This document shows positions 1 to 5,999 of a DNA stretch of 10,485 nt, piece after piece. The stretch is taken from the NCBI GenBank assembly GCA_016793525.1, contig JAEUJT010000432.1, forward strand, positions 1 to 10,485, in the 5' to 3' direction. The DNA is from Archangium sp. (GTDB lineage Bacteria; Myxococcota; Myxococcia; Myxococcales; Myxococcaceae). The notes beneath the pieces are model-generated. The model worked only from the letters and a program-made list of their open reading frames with translations, searched no databases and was not told where the DNA came from. Position numbers and translations under genes: made by a program. The first letter of the stretch is position 1, and every line of letters starts with the position of its first letter.

Positions 1-669
1 GGAGACGGGTTTGCGGCGGCGCTGCGGGTGCGGCTCATTCACGCGCGGGTTCGGCACGGGCTGCGGCGCTCGAGCGCGTGGCGGCACGACGACTGGGGCG
101 TTCCCATCAACCAGTACGACATGGCCGGCACGTTGCTGCTGTTCTCGTCCATCGTGGTCGATGGGCTGCAGCAGCTCGGCGTGACGATGACGCGCGACGA
201 AGAAGACGACGTCATGCACCTGTGGCGCGTGGTGGGCTGGGTCATGGGCGTCGACGCGGAGCTCACCTGCACCTCGCTCGGCGAAGCGCGCGAGCTCTGG
301 CGGTTGCTCGACGCGACGCAAGCTGACCCTGACGACGACTCCCGGCGGCTCGCGAACGCGCTGATCGGCAGCCAGGCGCAGGGTTCGATTGGTGCGTGGC
401 AGGGGTTTCTCTTCGCGATGTCGCGGCACCTCATCGGCGAGCGCTACGCCAACGCGCTGGGCTTCCCCAAAGGCCGCGCGTGGAAGCTGGCGCCGCTGAT
501 GGTGAGGCAGGTGGTGAAGAACATCGAGGCGACGGCGAAGCGCGTCCCCGGGGCGCGAGCGACGGCGCTGCGTGCGGGCATGACGTACTGGCGCCGAGCG
601 GTCGAAGGCTCGCGCGGTGACGTGTCGTTCCCGCTGCCCACCGACGTGAAGGCCGAGAGGCGCGACTGA
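1..669 (+). CDS. MpaB/Lcp-family (DUF2236) oxygenase, 5'-truncated
   Basis: The reading frame is open from base 1 (nine codons precede the first GTG at 28), so the gene begins outside the window and only about 222 C-terminal residues are seen. The segment RLIHARVRHGL, followed about 20 residues on by WGVPINQYD and a helix-rich tail, matches the DUF2236 family. That family contains fungal MpaB and the rubber oxygenase Lcp, where the conserved His in this region is a haem ligand. The His in HARVR is the likely equivalent here (by analogy). Family members act on hydrophobic substrates with O2; this one's substrate is unknown. No signal peptide or membrane helix can be judged because the N-terminus is missing. 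The stop is 4 bp before the adenylate cyclase ATG, so the two are probably co-transcribed. Family assignment is fairly sure, function is not. Confidence 0.8.
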   Translation, partial: GDGFAAALRVRLIHARVRHGLRRSSAWRHDDWGVPINQYDMAGTLLLFSSIVVDGLQQLGVTMTRDEEDDVMHLWRVVGWVMGVDAELTCTSLGEARELWRLLDATQADPDDDSRRLANALIGSQAQGSIGAWQGFLFAMSRHLIGERYANALGFPKGRAWKLAPLMVRQVVKNIEATAKRVPGARATALRAGMTYWRRAVEGSRGDVSFPLPTDVKAERRD

Positions 670-673
670 GCCC

Positions 674-1885
674 ATGCGCGCGTTGGAGCTCCTCTTGAAA
701 CCCCGCACCGGGTTGGCATGGCTCGGCGGCGGAACGGCCGATGCTGACACCGCGCGGCAGCTCCGGGTGGCCAAGGCCGGCGCGTTCATCGGCGTGGGTA
801 TGTCGGCCTCGTGGGCCATTGGGCAGATTGCCGTCGGGTGGCCCTCGGCGCGGGTGAACGTCGCCGCGTTCGTCGCGTACCTCAGCGTGTTGGCGGTGCT
901 GGCGGCGGGCTTCGGGCGGCTCGCGCGGCACCTGCTGTTCTGGGTCGCGGTGCTTCACGTGTTGGGGCTGGCCTTCACGCTGGCCGGCACCTCGGGGGCG
1001 GTCCACGTCTGGTTCGTGCTCTTCGCCGTCGCGGCGAACCTGCTCTTCTCTCCGCGCGAGCACCGCTGGCGCATTGGCTATGGCCTCGGTTCGCTGGCGG
1101 CCTTTGCCGTCATGCACCTGGGCTGGGTGCCGCTGCCCGTGTTGCCGGAAGTTCGGCCAGGCATGTTCAAATTTGTAGCAGCGGCGAATTTGCTGACGGT
1201 GGCCGGCTCCATCTTTGGGCTGGTGCAGCTCTTCTTGCGCGACCTCGACCGCGCGGAGTCGCAGAACGAGCGGTTGTTGCTCAACGTGCTTCCGCGCCGC
1301 GTGGTGGAGCGGCTGCGCGAGGGCAACGCGGTCATCGCCGACGGGCACTCCGAGGTGACGGTGCTGTTCGCCGACCTGGTGGGCTTCACGCCGCTGTCGG
1401 GCAAGCTGCCGGCGACCGAGCTGGTGCAGCTGCTCGACCGAATTTTCTCGGCGTTCGACGACCTGGCGACCGAGCTGCAGCTGGAGAAGATCAAGACCAT
1501 CGGCGACGCGTACATGGTGGCCGCCGGAGTGCCCGAGTCACAGCCCGACGGGGCGCGGCGAGTGGCCGAGATGGCGCTGCGCATGCGCGACGTGTTGGCC
1601 ACGATTCGTCGTGAGGTCGGCGTCGAGCTGGCGCTGCGCATCGGCATTCACACCGGCCCCGCCGTCGCGGGCGTCATCGGCAAGTCGAAGTTCGCGTACG
1701 ACCTGTGGGGCGAGACGGTGAACCTGGCCGCGCGCATGGAGTCGCACGGGTTGCCGGGTGAAATTCAGCTCAGCCTGGCCACGTCGGAGCGCCTCGGCGC
1801 CGGCTTCGTCTGCGCGCCGCGCGGCCTGGTAACGGTGAAGGGCAAAGGCGAGATGGAGACGTTCTGGCTCACCGGCCGCCAGTGA
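674..1885 (+). CDS. Six-helix membrane class III adenylate cyclase
   Basis: This 403-aa protein should make cAMP from ATP at the inner membrane. Residues about 35-188 form six hydrophobic segments with short loops. A short linker helix (LLLNVLPRRVVERLREG, about 201-217) leads into one catalytic domain at about 224-400. All canonical catalytic residues are visible: metal-binding D234 (FADLVGF) and D278 (IGDAYM), adenine-specifying K274 and D343 (YDLWG), and transition-state N350 and R354 (NLAARMES). The Lys/Asp pair predicts ATP rather than GTP as substrate. Layout resembles mycobacterial Rv1625c, i.e. half of a mammalian cyclase, so an active homodimer is expected. No HAMP, PAS or periplasmic sensor domain is present. 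ATG 674 follows the oxygenase stop by 4 bp; GAGG at 657-660 is a distant possible ribosome-binding site. The 3' end overlaps bioA by 17 bp, convergently. Confidence 0.93.
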   Translation: MRALELLLKPRTGLAWLGGGTADADTARQLRVAKAGAFIGVGMSASWAIGQIAVGWPSARVNVAAFVAYLSVLAVLAAGFGRLARHLLFWVAVLHVLGLAFTLAGTSGAVHVWFVLFAVAANLLFSPREHRWRIGYGLGSLAAFAVMHLGWVPLPVLPEVRPGMFKFVAAANLLTVAGSIFGLVQLFLRDLDRAESQNERLLLNVLPRRVVERLREGNAVIADGHSEVTVLFADLVGFTPLSGKLPATELVQLLDRIFSAFDDLATELQLEKIKTIGDAYMVAAGVPESQPDGARRVAEMALRMRDVLATIRREVGVELALRIGIHTGPAVAGVIGKSKFAYDLWGETVNLAARMESHGLPGEIQLSLATSERLGAGFVCAPRGLVTVKGKGEMETFWLTGRQ

Positions 1886-3215
1886 CGGTCGCGATGGCGT
1901 CGTACACCGCGTCGCACAGCAGCTGCGCTTCGCTCGATGTGAGGGAGAGTGGCGGCATCAACACCACCACGTTCCCCAGCGGCCGCAGCAGCACGCCGTG
2001 CCTCCGCGCGGCCAGGCACACCTGAAAACCCATGCGCTGCGCGAAGTCGTATTCGGCCTTGCTGTCGCGCGAGGCGACGAGCTCGATGCCCACCATGAAG
2101 CCGCGCCGACGAATGTCGCCGACGTGCGGCAGTGCGCTGATCCGCTCCAAGCCGCGCGAGAGCACTGGCTCGACCTGGGTCATGCGCTGCAGCGTACCCT
2201 CGGTCTCGAACAGTTCGAGGCTGGCCAGCGCCGCCGCGCACGCGAGCGGATTTCCCGTGTACGTGTGCCCGTGGAAAAACGTCTTCGCCTCAAAAAACGG
2301 GCCGAGGAACGCGCCGTAGATTCGCTCTGATGCGAGCGTCGCCGCGAGCGGCAGGTACCCGCCGGTGAGCCCTTTGGCCACACACATCAGGTCGGGCGTC
2401 ACGCCTTCGTGCTCGACCGCGAACATTCGGCCCGTACGCCCGAAGCCCGTCGCCACCTCGTCGCACACCAGCAGCACGTCGTAGCGGCGGCAGAGCTCGG
2501 CCACGCCGCGCAGGTACCCGGGTGGGTGCATCAACATGCCCGCGGCGCCTTGCACCAACGGCTCGAGCACGAAGGCGGCGAGCTCGTGGTGTCGCGCGCG
2601 GAAGACCTTCTCCACGGCGTCGAGCGCCTCGGACAGGCAGTCTTTCCCCGGCCAGCGGTAGGGGTGCGGCGCCGGTACGCGCGTCACGTCGAAGAGGAGG
2701 TGACGGAAGCGCTGGTGGAACAGCTCCATGCCGCCCATCGACACCGAGCCCAACGTGTCACCGTGGTACGCCTCGGCGAGCGCCACGAAGCCGCGCTTCT
2801 CCGGGTGCCCCGTGAGTTGCCAGTACTGGTACGCCATTTTCACCGCGACCTCGACCGCGGTGCTGCCGCTGTCGGAATAGAAAATCTTCGTCAGCCCGCG
2901 CGGCGCGAGGGAGGCCAACTTCGCCGCGAGCTCGATGCTGGGCACTGACGCTTGGCCGAGCAGCGTGGTGTGCGACACTTTGTCGAGCTGCGCGCGCACC
3001 GCCGCGTCGAGCGCCGGGTGCCGATGCCCGTGGACGTTGGCCCACAGCGACGACACGCCATCGAGCCAGCGCCTCCCCTCGGTGTCGATGAGCCAGTTGC
3101 CCTCGGAGCGCTCGATGACCAGCGGCGCGTCGGCGAGCCACCCCTGCATCTGTGTGAAGGGATGCCACACGTGCGCAGCGTCGAGTGCGAGCAGGGCTTC
3201 AGTGCGGGTGGTCAT
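1869..3215 (-). CDS. bioA: BioA/BioK: 7,8-diaminopelargonate aminotransferase
   Basis: This 448-aa PLP aminotransferase converts 8-amino-7-oxononanoate to 7,8-diaminononanoate, the step after BioF. The catalytic lysine is K281 (CVAKGLTGGYLPL), the cofactor-binding Asp is D252 (CDEVATGFGRTG), and SLWANVHGHRHP (57-67) is the substrate-site signature. ATG 3215 is chosen because homology begins at once (HVWHPFTQM, 15-23) and GGAG lies 9 nt upstream (3225-3228). The frame continues upstream to 3710, but only through the tandem-repeat DNA, and that extension is not protein-like. Compared from memory, HPFTQM, HGHTYTGNP (315-323) and LPHVGDIRRRGFM match Bacillus BioA (BioK, lysine donor) better than E. 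coli BioA, which has HPYTSM and HGPTFMGN. The gene lies 547 bp after bioF and may depend on read-through or on its own promoter in the gap. No hairpin terminator is seen at its end. Confidence 0.95.
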   Translation of the reverse strand: MTTRTEALLALDAAHVWHPFTQMQGWLADAPLVIERSEGNWLIDTEGRRWLDGVSSLWANVHGHRHPALDAAVRAQLDKVSHTTLLGQASVPSIELAAKLASLAPRGLTKIFYSDSGSTAVEVAVKMAYQYWQLTGHPEKRGFVALAEAYHGDTLGSVSMGGMELFHQRFRHLLFDVTRVPAPHPYRWPGKDCLSEALDAVEKVFRARHHELAAFVLEPLVQGAAGMLMHPPGYLRGVAELCRRYDVLLVCDEVATGFGRTGRMFAVEHEGVTPDLMCVAKGLTGGYLPLAATLASERIYGAFLGPFFEAKTFFHGHTYTGNPLACAAALASLELFETEGTLQRMTQVEPVLSRGLERISALPHVGDIRRRGFMVGIELVASRDSKAEYDFAQRMGFQVCLAARRHGVLLRPLGNVVVLMPPLSLTSSEAQLLCDAVYDAIATVTGGR

Positions 3216-3222
3216 GGGTGAA

Positions 3223-3546
3223 TGCTCCGTGGTGCAGGGAGGCGAGCGCGGCGCCGGTTGTGCGCGGCTCGGCGCGGAAGTGCGGATGCGCGACGGAGCG
3301 TGCTCCGCGGTGCGGGGAAGCGAGGAGGTCGCTGGTGTGCACGGCTCGGCGCGGAAGTGCGGATGCGCGACGGAGCGCGCTCCGCGGTGCGGGGAAGCGA
3401 GGAGGTCGCTGGTGTTCGCGGCTTCGCGCGGACGTACGGATGCGCGACGTGGCGTGCTCCGCGGTGCGGCGAGGCGAAGAGGTCGCCGGTTGTGCGCGGC
3501 TCGGCGCGGAAGTGCGGATGCGCGACGTGGCGTGCTCCGCGGTGCG
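3223..3546. repeat. Tandem array of a 77/78-bp unit between bioF and bioA
   Basis: Four head-to-tail copies lie at 3223-3300 (78 bp), 3301-3377 (77), 3378-3454 (77) and 3455-3532 (78). A 14-bp partial copy follows at 3533-3546. Each begins TGCTCCGCGGTGCGG or a close variant and ends GCGGATGCGCGACG followed by GAGCG or TGGCG. Hand comparison gives roughly 87-88% identity between copies 2 and 3 and between copies 1 and 4. The 78-bp copies share a CCGGTTGTGCGCGGC core and the 77-bp copies a shorter variant, giving a long-short-short-long order. Unit lengths that differ and are not all multiples of three shift the frame from copy to copy, arguing against coding. The array lies in the presumed bioA leader. 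Role unknown. Confidence 0.9.
3225..3228 (-). promoter_or_regulatory. bioA ribosome-binding site inside the repeat array
   Basis: On the minus strand GGAG is followed by nine bases and ATG, a normal Shine-Dalgarno distance, and this decides the bioA start. The site lies in the first full copy of the 77/78-bp repeat, and the same GGAGCA recurs at the equivalent edge of the other copies without a following start codon. Confidence 0.6.
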
Positions 3547-3762
3547 AGGCGTGTCGCGCACGCGTACAGGAGTACGTGCCGAAGCGGTGCGTCGCGACGT
3601 ACTCGTATGCCTCGCCGCGAGCGTGGCTCCGGTGCGCTGTACGGAGGGGTCGCGCCGGAACGCGGCGGTCTTGAGCTCGCATACCTTCGCCGTGTGATGT
3701 GGTTCCGCACGGGAGCTCGTCGTGAACCGCGCCGGACGCCACCAGCGCTCCGGCACCGCGTC
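3547..3762. other. Non-coding remainder of the bioF-bioA gap with one dyad
   Basis: No convincing gene is seen here on either strand; frames crossing it give Arg/Ala/Ser-rich translations running into the repeat array. It is the only stretch besides the array where a separate bioA promoter could lie. The clearest structure is the inverted repeat GAGTACGT (3570-3577) / ACGTACTC (3597-3604). I see no clear promoter hexamers and no terminator hairpin with a U-run after bioF. The whole 547-bp gap is too short for an intact bioD (about 660 bp), and no remnant of one was recognised. Confidence 0.6.
3570..3604. promoter_or_regulatory. Inverted repeat GAGTACGT-N19-ACGTACTC
   Basis: Two perfect 8-bp arms are separated by 19 bp in the bioF-bioA gap, just upstream of the repeat array in the direction of bioA transcription. 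It could be a protein-binding site for bioA control or form a hairpin in the transcript. It does not match the BirA-type dyad upstream of bioB. Role unknown. Confidence 0.35.
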
Positions 3763-4914
3763 TCATGCCGCGCGGGCTCCGTGGAGCCACGGCTGGAGCG
3801 CCTCGAGCAACGCGTCGATATCGGCTTCGCTGTGGGCAGCGCTGACCGAGATGCGGAGTCGGCTCGTTCCCTCGGGCACCGTCGGAGGCCGAATCGCCTT
3901 CACCAACACGCCCCGGTGTCTCAACGCCGCGGAGGCTTCGAGGGCGCGCGCCGGAGCTCCCAGCACCACCGAGAAAATCGCCGACGTGTGCGGCACGCCG
4001 AGCCCTGCTGCAACCCGCGCGCAGTTCTGGTGGAGCTGGGCTCTCCGTTCGGAATGCCTCAACGCCTGCAGGCCCGCCAGCGCCGCGGCACACACCACCG
4101 GAGGGAGCCCCGTGGAGAACACGAAGCTTCGCGCCCGGTTGACGAAGAGCGCGCGCACCGTCGCGCTGCTCGCCAAATAGCCGCCCGACGCGCCGATGGC
4201 CTTCGACAACGTGCCCATCACCACGTCGGGCGTGACGCCGAGCGCTTCGCACAGGCCCGCGCCGGTCGCGCCGAGGACTCCGGTGGCGTGAGCCTCGTCG
4301 ACCAACAACCCGAGCTTCTCTCTCCGGCACAGCGCGGCCAGCTCGCGCACGGGCGCGTGGTCTCCGTCCATCGAGAAGACCGTGTCGGTGACGACGAGCC
4401 TCCGACGGCCCGGGTGCTGGGCGACGAGACGCTCGAGCGCGCGTACGTCGGCGTGCGGGTACACCACGACCTGCGCCCGCGAGAGCCGGCAGCCGTCGAT
4501 GAGCGAGGCGTGATTCATCGCGTCGCTGAACACCACGTCACCAGCGCCAACGAGCGCGGTGAGCGCCCCGACGTTCGCCGCGTAGCCCGAGGAAAACACG
4601 AGCGCTGACTCGCATTTCTTGAAGTCGGCCAGCGCCGCCTCGAGCGCGTGGTGGAGCGGCAAATCGCCCACCACCAGCCGCGACGCGCCGGCCCCGACGC
4701 CGGTGGAGAGCGCCGCGGTACGCACGGCCTCGCGGAGCTCAAGCGAATCGGCCAGCCCGAGGTAGTCGTTCGACGAGAAGTTGATCAGCTCGCGGCCCCC
4801 GAGGCGCACGTGGGGGCCTGGCGGAGAGTCGAGTGGCTCGAGCGTTCGGCGCAAGCCCGCGGCGTCGAGGTCAGCGACCTCGTCACGGGCCCACGCGTCG
4901 ACGACTCCGCTCAT
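3763..4914 (-). CDS. bioF: BioF: 8-amino-7-oxononanoate synthase
   Basis: This 383-aa protein of the alpha-oxoamine synthase family condenses a pimeloyl thioester with L-alanine, releasing CO2, to give 8-amino-7-oxononanoate in the cytosol. The PLP lysine is K238 in [13 protein letters not shown]135 (MNHASLIDG) should stack on the cofactor, and DEAHATG at 206-212 supplies the cofactor-binding Asp and His. The N-terminal [11 protein letters not shown] (44-54) is typical, and length equals the usual 380-390 aa. ATG 4914 overlaps the bioB stop as ATGA with no Shine-Dalgarno of its own, so translational coupling to bioB is expected. The frame stays open upstream to 5058 only as a shadow of bioB. 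A 547-bp gap follows before bioA. Confidence 0.96.
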   Translation of the reverse strand: MSGVVDAWARDEVADLDAAGLRRTLEPLDSPPGPHVRLGGRELINFSSNDYLGLADSLELREAVRTAALSTGVGAGASRLVVGDLPLHHALEAALADFKKCESALVFSSGYAANVGALTALVGAGDVVFSDAMNHASLIDGCRLSRAQVVVYPHADVRALERLVAQHPGRRRLVVTDTVFSMDGDHAPVRELAALCRREKLGLLVDEAHATGVLGATGAGLCEALGVTPDVVMGTLSKAIGASGGYLASSATVRALFVNRARSFVFSTGLPPVVCAAALAGLQALRHSERRAQLHQNCARVAAGLGVPHTSAIFSVVLGAPARALEASAALRHRGVLVKAIRPPTVPEGTSRLRISVSAAHSEADIDALLEALQPWLHGARAA

Positions 4915-5933
4915 ACCGGCGCGGGCAGGTCGACGTTTGGATCCAACGGGCTCACGCCGGCCTTCTCGAACAGCGCCATGTCGTCGGCGTAGTCGGGGTT
5001 GTCGGTGGTGAGCAGCGTGTCGCCGAAGAAGACCGAGTTCGCGCCGGCCATCATACACAGCAGCTGCGCCTCGGCAGACAGCTGCTTGCGCCCCGCGGAG
5101 AGCCGCACCATCGCCGCCGGCATCATCAGGCGCGCGACGGCCACCATGCGAACCAGCTCGGTGAAGTCGACCTGCTTCTGTTCCTCGAGCGGCGTGCCCT
5201 TCACCGCCACCAGCGCGTTGATGGGCACCGAGTCGGGGTGCTTCGACTGGTTGGCCAGCGTCACCAGCAGCTCGCAGCGCGCGTCGATGCTCTCGCCCAT
5301 GCCGATGATGCCGCCGGCGCAGACCGAGATGCCCGCCTTGCGCACGCGCTCGATGGTGGCGAGGCGCTGCTGGTAGGTGCGGGTGGAGATGATGTCGGCG
5401 TAGTGGCTCTCTCCGGTGTCGAGGTTGTGGTTGTACGCGTCGAGCCCCGCCGACTTGAGCCGCGCCACCTGGCTGTCGGTCACCATGCCCAGCGTGCAGC
5501 AGGCCTCGAGGCCCAGCGACTTCACGCCGCGCACCATGTCGAGCACCGAGTCGAACTGCGGCCCGTCTTTCACTTCACGCCAGGCGGCGCCCATGCAGAA
5601 GCGCGTCGCTCCGGCTTCGCGCGCCTTGGTGGCGGCCTCGAGCACGGTGTCGACCGACATCAGCTTCTCGGCCTGCACGCCCGTCTTGTAGCGGGCCGAC
5701 TGCGGGCAATACGCGCAGTCTTCGGAGCAGCCGCCGGTCTTGATGCTCAGCAGGCTGCACAGCTGCACCTTGTTGTCCTTCCACACCGCGCGGTGCACGG
5801 TTTGCGCGCGGTACACCAGCTCGAGCAGTGGCGTGTCGTAGAGCGCGCGCACTTCGGCCACGGTCCAGTCGTGGCGGAGGGGGACAGTCGATGTCGGCTC
5901 AGTGTGGGCGTGGGCGGTGATGCCAGGCGTCAT
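4911..5933 (-). CDS. bioB: BioB: biotin synthase (radical SAM)
   Basis: This 340-aa enzyme inserts sulfur into dethiobiotin to make biotin. The radical-SAM [4Fe-4S] ligands are C69, C73 and C76 (CSEDCAYC). The sacrificial [2Fe-2S] cluster ligands match C113 (FCMGAAWR), C145 (EACCTLG), C205 (SVCAGG) and R277 (VRLSAGR). YNHNLDT at 167-173 is another family signature. All residues known to be needed in E. coli BioB are present. The frame extends to a TTG at 5969, but ATG 5933 is preferred: the extra residues are not conserved and would be encoded by the promoter/operator. There is no Shine-Dalgarno before this ATG. It is the first gene of the biotin block, sits behind a BirA-like operator, and its stop overlaps bioF by ATGA. 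Confidence 0.97.
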   Translation of the reverse strand: MTPGITAHAHTEPTSTVPLRHDWTVAEVRALYDTPLLELVYRAQTVHRAVWKDNKVQLCSLLSIKTGGCSEDCAYCPQSARYKTGVQAEKLMSVDTVLEAATKAREAGATRFCMGAAWREVKDGPQFDSVLDMVRGVKSLGLEACCTLGMVTDSQVARLKSAGLDAYNHNLDTGESHYADIISTRTYQQRLATIERVRKAGISVCAGGIIGMGESIDARCELLVTLANQSKHPDSVPINALVAVKGTPLEEQKQVDFTELVRMVAVARLMMPAAMVRLSAGRKQLSAEAQLLCMMAGANSVFFGDTLLTTDNPDYADDMALFEKAGVSPLDPNVDLPAPV

Positions 5934-5940
5934 GGCTGCG

Positions 5941-5969
5941 GAGGTAGGGCCAGGTCGAACCCTTGTCAA
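5941..5969 (-). promoter_or_regulatory. Predicted bioB promoter (TTGACA-N17-TACCTC)
   Basis: On the minus strand a consensus -35 box TTGACA (5969-5964) is followed by a 17-bp spacer and a weak -10 hexamer TACCTC (5946-5941). Seven bases later comes the bioB ATG, so the predicted transcript would start at or next to the start codon, fitting the missing Shine-Dalgarno. The -35 box overlaps one arm of the BirA-like dyad. The -10 match is poor, so the exact start of transcription is uncertain. Confidence 0.5.
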
Positions 5970-5996
5970 CCTCTCAGCGCTCCGCTGGTTGACGAG
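5962..5996. promoter_or_regulatory. BirA (biotin repressor) operator-like dyad upstream of bioB
   Basis: The two arms, CTTGTCAACC (5962-5971) and GGTTGACGAG (5987-5996), are complementary at nine of ten positions and separated by 15 bp. Known BirA operators have the form TTGTAAACC-N14/15-GGTTTACAA. The half-site shape and spacer length agree, with C for A in one arm and G for T plus G for A in the other. It lies between the kinase stop and bioB and covers the predicted -35 box, as expected for repression by biotinoyl-AMP-bound BirA. The regulator itself is not in this window. Confidence 0.75.
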
Positions 5997-5999
5997 CCC

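Noticed and set aside
3371..3384. 14-bp palindrome CGGAGCGCGCTCCG in the array as a separate site
   Set aside because: It arises only at the junction of two repeat copies through one base change; the other junctions are imperfect.
3223..3546. CRISPR array
   Set aside because: The units are contiguous, with no unique spacers between short repeats, and no cas genes are nearby.
3216..3710. N-terminal extension of BioA through the upstream in-frame region
   Set aside because: It is translated repeat DNA, Arg/Ala/Pro-rich with frame-shifting unit lengths; BioA homology and a ribosome-binding site start at 3215.
3775..3788. Palindrome GGCTCC-GT-GGAGCC near the bioF 3' end as a terminator
   Set aside because: It lies inside the coding sequence, has only a 2-nt loop and no U-run.
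2935..4608. Plus-strand open frame of about 557 codons
   Set aside because: It runs antisense across bioF, the repeat array and bioA, is Arg/His/Ala-rich, and has no recognisable domain; a GC-bias shadow.
5934..5969. TTG start for bioB adding 12 residues
   Set aside because: The added segment coincides with the promoter and operator arm and is not typical of BioB; ATG 5933 is preferred.
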